Below, piece after piece: positions 1 through 7,745 of a stretch of DNA of 46,273 bases (position 1 is the first letter of the stretch; every line of letters starts with the position of its first letter). This DNA is from Flemingiibacterium sp045636145. GTDB lineage: Bacteria > Bacillota > Clostridia > Oscillospirales > CAG-272. The position numbers and the translations under genes are program-made. The stretch lies in assembly GCA_045636145.1 (NCBI GenBank), contig JAZTWV010000021.1:1-46273 (forward strand), written 5' to 3'. The notes under the pieces were generated by a model that searched no databases, was not told where the DNA came from, and worked only from the letters and a program-made list of their open reading frames with translations.

Positions 1-741
1 GCAACTCTTGATTATTGGCACGAGCGCGAGGACGACATTCTTATGATCGGCGGATACTACGACAAAGCCGATTACGAGAATATCCGCGTTATTAAGGAGC
101 AGGGCGTATCAATTGCGCTTTTGTCATATACATACAGTACAAACGGAATGTATCTCTCCTCCGGCAGTAAAATGCATATTCCCTATATTGATAAAAGCGA
201 AATCGTCAGCATGACAAAAAAAGCAGGAGAGCTTGCCGATCTTGTATTCGTTGTCATGCACTGGGGATCTGAAAATAACGGCATTACCTCATCACAGCGT
301 GACCTTGCCGCGGCAATAACCGAAGCAGGCGCGGATGTTATCATCGGTATGCACCCCCACATCATACAGGATATGGAGTGGCGCACGGCATCTGACGGAA
401 GTGACACGCTGGTTATCTATTCCCTCGGCAATCTTCTCTCAACTCAGTACGACAACTTCAATCTTGTGGGCGGAATTGTTACATTTGATATAGTAAAATC
501 AGAGGACGGAAATATTAAAATAGAGAATCCCATATACAATCCTACGGTAACTCATTACAACAAACAGCGCCTCGGTTTGCAGGTTTATCTTATGGAAGAC
601 TACACAGAGGAGCTTGCGGCGCTTCACGGCAATCCAAACTACGGGCAGACCGCATCAAGCCGTGTATGGACGCTTGACAAAATAAGAAGCTTTGCTACCA
701 ATAATGTAAATGAGGAATTTCTCCCCGATTTTCTAAAGTAA
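1..741 (+). CDS. CapA-family protein, C-terminal part (5' end outside window)
   Basis: The reading frame is open from base 1, so this is the last 246 residues of a longer protein. It belongs to the CapA/PGA_cap family, which has a calcineurin-like metallophosphatase fold and is linked to poly-gamma-glutamate capsule or cell-surface polymer synthesis. Visible family hallmarks are VVMHWGSE (metal-site H and E) and, about 40 residues later, VIIGMHPHIIQ, followed by the strand-rich YSLGNLLS segment. The N-terminal signal or anchor is not in the window. A gene for an AEC transporter follows after 33 bases with its own Shine-Dalgarno. The substrate cannot be told from the sequence; many clostridial CapA homologues are not in capsule operons. 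Confidence 0.85.
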   Translation, partial: ATLDYWHEREDDILMIGGYYDKADYENIRVIKEQGVSIALLSYTYSTNGMYLSSGSKMHIPYIDKSEIVSMTKKAGELADLVFVVMHWGSENNGITSSQRDLAAAITEAGADVIIGMHPHIIQDMEWRTASDGSDTLVIYSLGNLLSTQYDNFNLVGGIVTFDIVKSEDGNIKIENPIYNPTVTHYNKQRLGLQVYLMEDYTEELAALHGNPNYGQTASSRVWTLDKIRSFATNNVNEEFLPDFLK

Positions 742-774
742 GCTATTTGACTTTACATACGGAAAGGCACAGCA

Positions 775-1734
775 ATGATTGATAGTTTTATTTACAGCTT
801 AAATATAGTAGCACCCATATTCGTTATTGTGGTGCTCGGCGCGGTGCTCCAAAAATTCAGGTTCTTCGGCGACGGTTTCCTTGGCGTCTGTGACAGCCTT
901 GTGTTTAAAATATGCCTGCCGTGCCTGCTTTTTCAGGATATAGCAACCACCGATATTGCAAGCAGCTTCAACGGCAAGCTTATACTTTTTTGCTGTGGGG
1001 CGGTAGGTGTATCGGTAATACTTCTGTGTGCTTTTGTACCGATATTCCTTCGTGACAATGAAAAACGCGGAGCATTCGTACAGGGCGCGTTCCGCTCAAA
1101 TGCCGCGATACTCGGCGTGACTCTTGCCGCCAATATGTTCGGTGATGAGGGCGTTTCTGTTATTGCTATGGTGCTTCCCGTGGTCGTGACACTTTTTAAC
1201 GTGTTTGCGGTAGTTATACTCAGTATCTACGCTCCTGCCGATGTGAAGCTTACACTAAAACAGCTTATTTCCCGTATAATAAAGAGCATCGTAACAAATC
1301 CGCTTATAATTTCAATTGTGCTCGCACTCCTGTGGCAGCTTTTGCCCATAGGAATGCCGCTTATTATGGATCGCAGTCTTTCATATCTTTCGGAAATGTC
1401 AATGCCGCTTGCACTTATCAGCCTTGGGGCAAACTTTAAGCTTGAATCCCTTAAGGGGCGTATCGGTACTGCGGTGCTTTCGAGTATATGCAAAACTGTG
1501 CTTGTACCTGCTGTTTGTGTGGGATTTGCCATAATGCTTGGTTTCAGAGGAGTGGAGCTTGGCATTGTGTATATCATCTTCGGCGGACCTACCGCCGTGT
1601 CGAGCTACATCATGGCAAAGCAAATGAAAAGCGATCACGAGCTTGCGGCTCAGGTGCTTCTCATATCAACACTGCTCAGCGTATTTACTCTGTTTGTAGG
1701 TATATTCTTACTTAAGGAATTTGGTCTTATATGA
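775..1734 (+). CDS. AEC-family (auxin efflux carrier-like) transporter
   Basis: 319 residues, almost entirely hydrophobic, with about ten predicted membrane segments arranged as two five-helix halves. This is the usual length and layout for bacterial AEC (Mem_trans, PF03547) permeases, which move small organic acids or related anions across the cytoplasmic membrane. The pattern APIFVIVVLGAVLQ at the start, the central cytoplasmic break around residues 150-165, and the second-half motif LGANFKLESL with a late FGGPTAVSSYIMA helix are typical. The start ATG has GGAAAGG 8-10 bases upstream. Its stop overlaps the start of topB by four bases (ATGA), so the two are probably co-transcribed and translationally coupled, with no obvious functional link. 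The substrate is unknown. Confidence 0.88.
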   Translation: MIDSFIYSLNIVAPIFVIVVLGAVLQKFRFFGDGFLGVCDSLVFKICLPCLLFQDIATTDIASSFNGKLILFCCGAVGVSVILLCAFVPIFLRDNEKRGAFVQGAFRSNAAILGVTLAANMFGDEGVSVIAMVLPVVVTLFNVFAVVILSIYAPADVKLTLKQLISRIIKSIVTNPLIISIVLALLWQLLPIGMPLIMDRSLSYLSEMSMPLALISLGANFKLESLKGRIGTAVLSSICKTVLVPAVCVGFAIMLGFRGVELGIVYIIFGGPTAVSSYIMAKQMKSDHELAAQVLLISTLLSVFTLFVGIFLLKEFGLI

Positions 1735-3953
1735 AGCTGATAATTGCTGAAAAACCCAGCCTTGCGCGCTCTATTGTGAGTGCGCTTGGCGGTTCTGCCA
1801 GGGGAAGCGGTTTTTATACCGCAGGTGAATATTTGGTGACATGGGCTTTCGGTCATCTTTTTTCGCTTGCCGATATCGAATATTATACAGGCGGTGAGCC
1901 GGGAGCGAAGTGGACGCTTGAGGGACTTCCGTGCTTTCCGCCGGAATTTTCCTACGAGATTCGAAAATCCGGCAAGGGTGATGACGGCACTGCAAGACAG
2001 TTTGAGACCATAAAACAGCTCTGCCGCCGTGCGGATGTAGATACGATCATAAATGCAGGAGACTCGGACCGTGAGGGAGAAATAATCGTAAGACTCTGTA
2101 TAATGAAGGCGTTTGACCTTACTCCGTCAATGCCGTTCGCGGTGTCTGGCAAAAAGCTGTGCCGCCTTTGGCTTCCCGACCAGACGGAGGAAACCGTAAG
2201 AGCCGCTGTGGCAGAGTCACCCGACGAGAGCCTGTACAATAATCTTGCCGATGAGGGATTTGCGCGAACATACATGGATTGGCTGTACGGAATCAATCTT
2301 ACAAGATACGCAACTCTTAAAGCCGGAACACTTCTCAGGGTGGGACGGGTAATCGTGCCCATCGTCAGAGCTATATGCGAGAGAGACCGCGCTATACGGA
2401 ATTTTACCCCTGAAAAGTATTATCAGCCTCGCTCCGATGCCGAAACAGGCGGTGAGAAAATCGAGCTTTTGTCAAAGTCGAAGTTTGAGCGTGATAAGGC
2501 TTCACTTTGTGAAAAGAGGTGCGCTGAGCTTAATGCCATGGGGGCGGTGGTCACTGCTGTGAAGCGCAAAAAGGACAAGCTGTCACCGGGAAAACTGTGG
2601 TCACTTTCAAAGCTTCAGGGATTCCTCGGCAAAAAGTATAAAATGTCAATGCAGCGCTCCCTTGAAGTGCTCCAAAAGCTTTACGAGGAGGGCTATGTGA
2701 CCTATCCCCGAACAAACTCGGAGTATCTTGCCACTGCCGAAAAGGATAAGGTAAAAAGGATCATTGCCGCCACTTCAAAGCTTGGCTATCCCGTGGAATT
2801 CAGGGATTCAAAGCAGATTTTCGATGATTCCAAGATAGAAGCACATTCAGCACTGACACCTACCACGAAAATCCCAGACAAAAAGCGTCTCACAGAGGAT
2901 GAAGCTGTGGTTTACGGTGCTATAATGCGCCGATTTGCGGCAGTTTTTTGCGCTCTTGACTGTATCGTTGATAAAACCGAGATAAAAATAGCCGTTGGCG
3001 ATCCGTCTGCTGGCGGTGAAGAGTTTACCCTTAAGGGTACGGTAATGCTTGAGCCGGGATGGACAAAATTCGACGATTATACGGCGAAAGATAAGATTCT
3101 GCCGCCTCTTAAAAAAGGGGACGTGGTAAACATTGATTTTAAGCCCTGCGAAAAGGAAAGCTCACCCCCAAAGCACTACACCATCGAAACACTTAACAAT
3201 TACCTAAAAAACCCCTTCCGCGACGAGCTTTCAAAGAAAGATGACGATGCCGATGATGCAGAGGAATACCGTGCGGTGTTCGAGGGACTTGAGCTTGGTA
3301 CGGAAGCTACCAGAACACAGATAATCGACAATGCCAGAAACTCCGGATACATACAGCTAAAGAAAGACGTTTACACCATCCTGCCGGACGGAGAATTTTT
3401 GGTGGATTCCCTTGGTGCTATGGGAATCGGTATGGATAAATACAAAACGGCGGAGCTTGGTCGGGCACTGAAGCGCGTTTACCGCGGTGAGATGACGGTG
3501 CGCGGTGCCGCGGAGATTGCTGAGCGTGAGATATCGGAGGTGTTTGCTCTTGGAAACTCCGCAGATTCCACCGGCTTTGCAGGAGACATTATCGGTGTAT
3601 GTCCGCTTTGCGGCAGAGAAGTGATACGCACACGCCGTGGATACGGATGCAAAGGCTATAAAGAGGGATGTAAATTTACCATATGGAGTACCGTTGCAGG
3701 TCACAATGTTTCTGTGGCAGAAGCGAAAGAACTGCTTTCTGTTGGCAGGACAGATGTGATTTGTGGCTTTGTATCAAAAAAAGGTACGAATTTCTCGGCA
3801 AGGCTGAAGCTTGACGGAGAAAAAGTAATTTTTGAGTTTGAAAACAACCGTCCTCGTGCATCTTACGGTGTCGGATATGCGCCGTCAGCCGCTACTGAAA
3901 GTGGAAGCGGTAAGCCGGTGGAGGGAATACCTATTGACTATACTTTCGGGTAA
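1731..3953 (+). CDS. topB: DNA topoisomerase III (type IA)
   Basis: 740 residues. The N-terminal TOPRIM domain opens with MKLIIAEKPSLAR (catalytic Glu7) and carries the acidic metal motif AGDSDREGE near residues 109-117. The active-site tyrosine is Tyr325 in YVTYPRTNSEYL. The C-terminus, about residues 620-655, has a four-cysteine topoisomerase zinc module (CPLCG, then GCKGYKEGC). Type IA enzymes relax or decatenate underwound DNA through a transient 5'-phosphotyrosyl link to single-stranded DNA. The length and early TOPRIM placement fit the TopB group rather than TopA. The start overlaps the AEC gene by four bases. An acidic insert near residues 500-512 (KKDDDADDAEE) is a lineage-specific loop. 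Confidence 0.95.
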   Translation: MKLIIAEKPSLARSIVSALGGSARGSGFYTAGEYLVTWAFGHLFSLADIEYYTGGEPGAKWTLEGLPCFPPEFSYEIRKSGKGDDGTARQFETIKQLCRRADVDTIINAGDSDREGEIIVRLCIMKAFDLTPSMPFAVSGKKLCRLWLPDQTEETVRAAVAESPDESLYNNLADEGFARTYMDWLYGINLTRYATLKAGTLLRVGRVIVPIVRAICERDRAIRNFTPEKYYQPRSDAETGGEKIELLSKSKFERDKASLCEKRCAELNAMGAVVTAVKRKKDKLSPGKLWSLSKLQGFLGKKYKMSMQRSLEVLQKLYEEGYVTYPRTNSEYLATAEKDKVKRIIAATSKLGYPVEFRDSKQIFDDSKIEAHSALTPTTKIPDKKRLTEDEAVVYGAIMRRFAAVFCALDCIVDKTEIKIAVGDPSAGGEEFTLKGTVMLEPGWTKFDDYTAKDKILPPLKKGDVVNIDFKPCEKESSPPKHYTIETLNNYLKNPFRDELSKKDDDADDAEEYRAVFEGLELGTEATRTQIIDNARNSGYIQLKKDVYTILPDGEFLVDSLGAMGIGMDKYKTAELGRALKRVYRGEMTVRGAAEIAEREISEVFALGNSADSTGFAGDIIGVCPLCGREVIRTRRGYGCKGYKEGCKFTIWSTVAGHNVSVAEAKELLSVGRTDVICGFVSKKGTNFSARLKLDGEKVIFEFENNRPRASYGVGYAPSAATESGSGKPVEGIPIDYTFG

Positions 3954-3985
3954 AAGATTTCGGATATTAAAGGGAGATTAACCTT

Positions 3986-4630
3986 ATGCCAAAGTACAAA
4001 TATATTCTTTTTGACCTTGACGGAACCCTTGACGATCCATTCGAGGGCATAACAAAGTCCGTGGTCCATGCAATGAAAAAGTTCGGCGTTGACGCCGACA
4101 GCAAATCCCTTGGCTGTTTTATCGGTCCGCCCCTTGCAGAATCATTTACTAAATATTTCGGACTTTCCGAGGATGAGGCAAAGACAGCGGTGGAATATTA
4201 CCGCGAATATTATCGCCCCACAGGCATTTTTGAGGTGAAAATATACGACGGCATCCCGGAACTGCTTGAAAAGCTTCAAAATGCCGGATGTGAGCTTATT
4301 CTTGCAACCTCAAAGCCTATTGTATTTGCCGATATGATACTCGAAAGGTATGACCTTAAAAAGTATTTTTCAGCCACATACGGAAGTGAGCTTGACGGAA
4401 CGAGGGTTAAAAAGGCGGAGGTCATACAATACGCACATGATAATTACCCGTTCGATAAATCCTGTGCCGTAATGGTGGGCGACCGCCGTCACGACGTTGA
4501 GGGAGCACATCAGTGCGGCATCCCCTGTGTTGGTGTGACTTTTGGATATGGTGATAGGACAGAGCACGAAGAATACGGTGCTGATTTTATCGCCTGCTCC
4601 GTATCGGAGCTTGAAGCTTTCCTTATATGA
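3986..4630 (+). CDS. HAD-superfamily phosphatase (phosphoglycolate phosphatase-like)
   Basis: 214 residues with all four HAD motifs. Motif I is LFDLDGTLDD with nucleophile Asp10 and general acid Asp12, motif II is ILATSKP, motif III is the lysine in VKKAEVI, and motif IV is MVGDRRHDVEGA. An alpha-helical cap lies between motifs I and II (subfamily IA). Such enzymes hydrolyse small phosphorylated metabolites in the cytosol; the sequence resembles the Gph/5'-nucleotidase-like group but the substrate cannot be assigned. AGGGAGAT lies 10 bases before the ATG. A hairpin right after the stop separates it from spoVAC. Confidence 0.9.
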   Translation: MPKYKYILFDLDGTLDDPFEGITKSVVHAMKKFGVDADSKSLGCFIGPPLAESFTKYFGLSEDEAKTAVEYYREYYRPTGIFEVKIYDGIPELLEKLQNAGCELILATSKPIVFADMILERYDLKKYFSATYGSELDGTRVKKAEVIQYAHDNYPFDKSCAVMVGDRRHDVEGAHQCGIPCVGVTFGYGDRTEHEEYGADFIACSVSELEAFLI

Positions 4631-4658
4631 ATAAAAGCACCTCCCTTGGGGTATGATA
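4628..4658 (+). promoter_or_regulatory. Candidate sigma-G promoter for spoVACDE
   Basis: TGAATA at 4628-4633 matches the sigma-G -35 box. An 18-base spacer leads to TATGATA at 4652-4658, five of seven matches to the forespore -10 consensus CATWMTA. spoVA operons are sigma-G targets in characterised spore formers. Initiation would fall near 4665, after the left arm of the hairpin, so the resulting mRNA would have an unpaired ribosome site. This is inferred from consensus matching only. Confidence 0.5.
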
Positions 4659-4680
4659 CCAACAAGAGGAGGTGCTTTTT
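4633..4680 (+). terminator. Rho-independent terminator of the HAD gene, overlapping spoVAC signals
   Basis: AAAAGCACCTCC (4633-4644) is perfectly complementary to GGAGGTGCTTTT (4668-4679), and the right arm runs into a T tract. The loop holds a second small inverted repeat (GGTAT/ATACC). The right arm also contains the AGGAGG Shine-Dalgarno used by spoVAC, so a read-through transcript would have that site buried in the stem. Confidence 0.8.
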
Positions 4681-5124
4681 GTGAATATGGATGATAAAAC
4701 ATATAAAAAATATGTGGAAAAGCGTGCGACGAAATCAAACCTGCCGTCTGACTGTGCAAAGGCATTTTTGGTTGGGGGACTTATATGTATAATCGGTCAG
4801 GGACTCTTTGATTTATACAGTGCGCTTGGAATGACCGAGGAAAATGTGAAATCACTTGTGCCCACGTCGCTTATATTTTTGGCGGCGCTTCTTACCGCAC
4901 TTAATGTATTTGATAATATCGCAAAGTTTGCGGGAGCCGGAACACTTGTGCCCATAACCGGATTTTCCAACGCCGTGGTGTCTCCGGCACTTGATACGAA
5001 GGCTGAAGGCTTCATACTTGGCGTTGGCGCAAAAATATTTACAGTCGCAGGACCAGTGATACTGTACGGCACGCTTGCGTCTGTTATCTACGGCGTTATT
5101 TTGTATATTGTGAGGTTGTTTTGA
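4681..5124 (+). CDS. spoVAC: Stage V sporulation protein AC
   Basis: 147 residues, an integral membrane protein with about four hydrophobic segments. The family signature is the loop GTLVPITGFSNAVVSPALD followed by KAEGFILGVGAKIF, shared by SpoVAC and SpoVAEb. SpoVAC forms part of the inner-forespore-membrane channel that moves Ca-dipicolinate into spores and out at germination; in Bacillus it has mechanosensitive channel activity. The start chosen is GTG 4681, because AGGAGGTG at 4667-4674 sits seven bases before it; an upstream GTG at 4672 falls inside that site. The stop overlaps the start of spoVAD (TGATG). It is the first gene of a three-gene spoVA operon. Confidence 0.93.
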   Translation: MNMDDKTYKKYVEKRATKSNLPSDCAKAFLVGGLICIIGQGLFDLYSALGMTEENVKSLVPTSLIFLAALLTALNVFDNIAKFAGAGTLVPITGFSNAVVSPALDTKAEGFILGVGAKIFTVAGPVILYGTLASVIYGVILYIVRLF

Positions 5125-6134
5125 TGCAGAGGGGAATAATAGAGCTTTCGTCCCGACCGTCAATTCTCAGTGCCGCCACAGTGGTTGGCAAAAAGGAAAT
5201 GGACGGTCCGCTTGCAAGGTGCTTTGACAAATACGATGAAACAGATACATTCGGTATGCCAACCTGGGAGCAGTCCGAGAGTGAAATGCAGAGAATCGCG
5301 CTTAACACCGCCATTGACAAGGGCGGATTCAAAATACACGATATTGACGCGATTTTTGCAGGAGACCTTATCAATCAGTGTACTTCCAGCGGATACGGAC
5401 TTGCCAATTTTGATGCGCAGTTTTTCGGACTTTTCGGCGCTTGTTCAACAATGGCGGAATCCTTGGTGCTTGCATCCATGCTTATTGATTCGGGGAAATA
5501 CTCACGCTGTGCGGCAGTGACGTCCTCTCACAACTGTTCTGCAGAGAGGCAGTTCCGCTTTCCCATTGAATACGGAGGTCAGCGTCCCCCTACCGCGCAG
5601 TGGACCGTTACGGGAGCGGCGGCACTGATTGTGGGGGAACACGCAGACGCCCCGTATATTACAAATGTGCTTCCGGGTCGTGTTACCGATAAGGGAATTA
5701 CGGATAACGCCAACATGGGCGCGGCGATGGCTCCTGCGGCGGCGGACACACTGAAGCGGTATTTTGACGAATCGGGAATGAAGCCTCAGGATTTTGATGC
5801 GATCTTTACGGGAGATCTGGGATTTGAGGGAAGCGGAATATTAGGTGAGCTTCTCATGTCAGAAGGATATGATATCTCCGGCGTGCACAATGACTGCGGA
5901 CTTATGATATATGAGCGCGAAAGACAGGATGTTCACGCCGGCGGCTCGGGATGCGGATGCTCGGGATGTGTGCTTGCAGGTCATATACTTCCCGAAATTA
6001 CGGCAGGTAAGCTTGGTCGTATTCTGTTTGTTGCAACGGGTGCGATGATGAACACCGCAAGTCTTCAGCAGGGATTAACAATACCGGGAATCGCACATCT
6101 TGTATGCATAGAGGGGGATAGAGCTGATGGATAA
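5124..6134 (+). CDS. spoVAD: Stage V sporulation protein AD
   Basis: 336 residues, close to the usual family length. SpoVAD is a soluble, membrane-associated protein with a thiolase-like fold that binds dipicolinic acid and works with SpoVAC and SpoVAE in loading it into the forespore. Recognisable stretches are FAGDLINQC, FGACSTMAES, SSHNCSAERQFRFP, and the C-terminal GSGCGCSGCVLAGHILP. The ATG at 5124 is preferred over TTG 5121, since TGAGGT at 5111-5116 stands seven bases upstream of it and the ATG overlaps the spoVAC stop. The 3' end overlaps spoVAE by eight bases, so the three proteins should be made together. Confidence 0.95.
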   Translation: MQRGIIELSSRPSILSAATVVGKKEMDGPLARCFDKYDETDTFGMPTWEQSESEMQRIALNTAIDKGGFKIHDIDAIFAGDLINQCTSSGYGLANFDAQFFGLFGACSTMAESLVLASMLIDSGKYSRCAAVTSSHNCSAERQFRFPIEYGGQRPPTAQWTVTGAAALIVGEHADAPYITNVLPGRVTDKGITDNANMGAAMAPAAADTLKRYFDESGMKPQDFDAIFTGDLGFEGSGILGELLMSEGYDISGVHNDCGLMIYERERQDVHAGGSGCGCSGCVLAGHILPEITAGKLGRILFVATGAMMNTASLQQGLTIPGIAHLVCIEGDRADG

Positions 6135-6495
6135 AGTGCTTCAGTATCTATGGGCATTTATTATAGGTGGTGCACTTTGCGTTATTGCCCAGATACTAAT
6201 TGACAAAACAAAGCTCACTCCCGCGCGAATACTTGTTTTCTATGTTGTTGGCGGAGTCATATTAACGGGAATCGGACTGTATCAGCCACTTGTGGACTTT
6301 GCCGGATGCGGTGCTACCGTGCCGCTTACAGGCTTTGGCTACTCGTTGGCAAAGGGCGTGGAGAAGGCTATAGACGAGAGAGGACTTATAGGCGCGCTGA
6401 CAGGCGGACTTACTGCAACCTCAGCCGGTATCACCGCGGCAATGGTATGCGCATGGATCGCGGCACTGTTCTTCAAGGGAAAGCCTAAGGGATGA
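6127..6495 (+). CDS. spoVAE: Stage V sporulation protein AE (SpoVAEb type)
   Basis: 122 residues, hydrophobic, homologous to SpoVAC with the same conserved loop (GATVPLTGFGYSLAKGV) followed by GLTATSAGITAAMVCAWIAALFF. It is a membrane subunit of the SpoVA Ca-dipicolinate channel. It begins inside the end of spoVAD (8-base overlap; the last codons of spoVAD supply the GGGGGATAGAG Shine-Dalgarno). A strong terminator lies just after the stop, so the operon is the minimal C-D-E set found in many Clostridia, without spoVAA, AB or AF nearby. Confidence 0.93.
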   Translation: MDKVLQYLWAFIIGGALCVIAQILIDKTKLTPARILVFYVVGGVILTGIGLYQPLVDFAGCGATVPLTGFGYSLAKGVEKAIDERGLIGALTGGLTATSAGITAAMVCAWIAALFFKGKPKG

Positions 6496-6505
6496 TAAAA
6501 TAAGT

Positions 6506-6546
6506 TTGGCACCTGCCGCAATGCGGCAGGTGCCAAGGACGTTTTT
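6506..6546 (+). terminator. Rho-independent terminator after spoVAE
   Basis: TTGGCACCTGCCGC (6506-6519) pairs perfectly with GCGGCAGGTGCCAA (6523-6536) around a three-base loop, followed four bases later by TTTTT. The stem is symmetric and may also end the convergent mini-protein transcript. Confidence 0.88.
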
Positions 6547-6551
6547 ATGGC

Positions 6552-6689
6552 TTAGCAGCCGCAGCCGCAGCCGTTGTTGCCGTAGGTTGATCCGCAGCCG
6601 TTGTTGTTGCAGCTGAAGATGATGAGAAGAGCGATGATGATGAGCCATACGCACTTGTCGTCGAAAATGTTGCAAAGGCAGTTATTCAT
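6552..6689 (-). CDS. 45-residue cysteine-rich membrane mini-protein
   Basis: A short gene with a GGAGG Shine-Dalgarno seven bases before its ATG. The product starts MNNCLCNIFDDKCVW, continues with a hydrophobic stretch LIIIALLIIF (residues 16-25), and ends in a Gly/Asn/Cys-rich tail, NGCGCGCGC. It has eight cysteines in 45 residues. It resembles small clostridial proteins labelled 'chorion class high-cysteine HCB protein 13' (recalled, not searched). The layout of an N-terminal Cys cluster, one membrane helix and a GC-repeat tail recalls small spore-coat or envelope peptides, and it lies next to spoVA, but any sporulation role is inference. The leader upstream holds two hairpins. Confidence 0.8.
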   Translation of the reverse strand: MNNCLCNIFDDKCVWLIIIALLIIFSCNNNGCGSTYGNNGCGCGC

Positions 6690-6707
6690 AGTATATCCTC
6701 CAATTTT

Positions 6708-6767
6708 GGACACTCATGGGTGTCCGTTTGAGAGTCTGCCTGCCGCCTGTCGGCAGGCTTTGCTCTC
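6708..6767 (-). promoter_or_regulatory. Two hairpins in the leader of the Cys-rich mini-protein
   Basis: GGACAC (6708-6713) pairs with GTGTCC (6720-6725). GCCTGCCG (6738-6745) pairs with CGGCAGGC (6751-6758), with outer arms GAGAG (6730-6734) and CTCTC (6763-6767). Neither is followed by a T run on the minus strand, so they look like leader structures rather than a clean terminator for the upstream zinc-ribbon gene. Confidence 0.45.
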
Positions 6768-6819
6768 TATTACATACTATGAGCCGCCGGAAATTTTGAC
6801 ACAGGATTTTTGGTTTGTA

Positions 6820-7476
6820 TCAGAGCTTTTCAAGCTTTAAGTGTGTCACGCCCATAAAGGCGCGTGCCGCAAGCTCGCTGTCGGTGGGAATATCCTTGGA
6901 AGCACCGCAGGAGCGGCAGAAAACCTTTACGTGGTCGTCGGAAACCGCCACATCGTAGTCGCCGTCGTCACAGCAACAGCTAACGTCTCCGCCCTCAATA
7001 AGATCGCGGATGACGAACATGACCGCATCGTAAATTGATGGGTCGCAGGGTTCGTCGTCAGCGTCGAGGTGATCAAGCTCGCCGTGAAGCTTTTCAAGGT
7101 CATCTATACCCATTTCCGAAAGCAGCTTTAAAAGCTCCTTTTCTGATTTGTCAAGTGCTTCGGATACCGCCTTTTCCGTGCCGATAAACACAAGGTCAAG
7201 AGCACTGAAGGGGCAGGGATATATAAACAGCTCTTTTTCAAAAAACAGCTTTGAGCTTATCATGAAGGTGTGCTCTGTGCCGCAGAAAAGGCAGGGCACA
7301 CTGATTCGCAGTTTACCGTCATTTGTTTGATTTACAGTAAGCTCGCTTGCCCCACAGGAGCATTTCAGCTTTTTCATAGCTCCGGACAGTGCAAAAACAC
7401 CGACCATGCTTTTTATACCCGAACCGCAGTACGGACAGCGGTAAGCAATACAGGTTTCGCGTGAATTAAGTATCAT
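6820..7476 (-). CDS. Hypothetical protein with several zinc-ribbon-like Cys pairs
   Basis: 218 residues, not recognised as a named family. Cysteine pairs occur in order as RCPYCGSG (near residue 15), CSCG (near 40), CLFCGTEH (near 61), CCCDDGDY and CRSCGAS (near 175-195). The first two pairs and the last set look like separate zinc ribbons. The middle (about residues 85-150) is helical and acidic, with KSEKELLKLLSEMGIDDLEKL. No enzyme motif or membrane segment is visible. It has its own consensus promoter and stands alone between spoVA and a divergent MBL gene. A sensor or scaffold role is possible but unsupported. Confidence 0.75.
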   Translation of the reverse strand: MILNSRETCIAYRCPYCGSGIKSMVGVFALSGAMKKLKCSCGASELTVNQTNDGKLRISVPCLFCGTEHTFMISSKLFFEKELFIYPCPFSALDLVFIGTEKAVSEALDKSEKELLKLLSEMGIDDLEKLHGELDHLDADDEPCDPSIYDAVMFVIRDLIEGGDVSCCCDDGDYDVAVSDDHVKVFCRSCGASKDIPTDSELAARAFMGVTHLKLEKL

Positions 7477-7507
7477 ATGAGTGTTCCTTTCACGGTGGAA
7501 TACAATT

Positions 7508-7536
7508 ATTATATCAAATTATACTGATTCTGTCAA
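7508..7536 (-). promoter_or_regulatory. Sigma-A promoter of the zinc-ribbon gene
   Basis: On the minus strand, TTGACA (7536-7531), a 17-base spacer and TATAAT (7513-7508): a perfect housekeeping promoter about 30 bases upstream of the ATG at 7476. Confidence 0.9.
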
Positions 7537-7657
7537 GCATATTGCAAACGCACGGCGTTTTACGAGATGAAGTGAACAAAAACAGGTATTACGAGAGAAA
7601 AAGATTGAAAAAATATGCGCGAAAAACAATTTATTTAAAATTGTCACAGAACGTTTA

Positions 7658-7686
7658 TTGACATTCCGGGAAAAAAGGTTTATAAT
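7658..7686 (+). promoter_or_regulatory. Sigma-A promoter of the MBL-DUF1385 operon
   Basis: TTGACA at 7658-7663, a spacer of 17, and TATAAT at 7681-7686, about 60 bases before the ATG of the metallo-hydrolase gene. It faces away from the zinc-ribbon promoter; about 120 AT-rich bases lie between the two. Confidence 0.9.
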
Positions 7687-7745
7687 TAAAGGAGCGCATA
7701 CGAAAAATCGTGAAATTTGTATTTTTCGGGAAAGAGGTACATACA

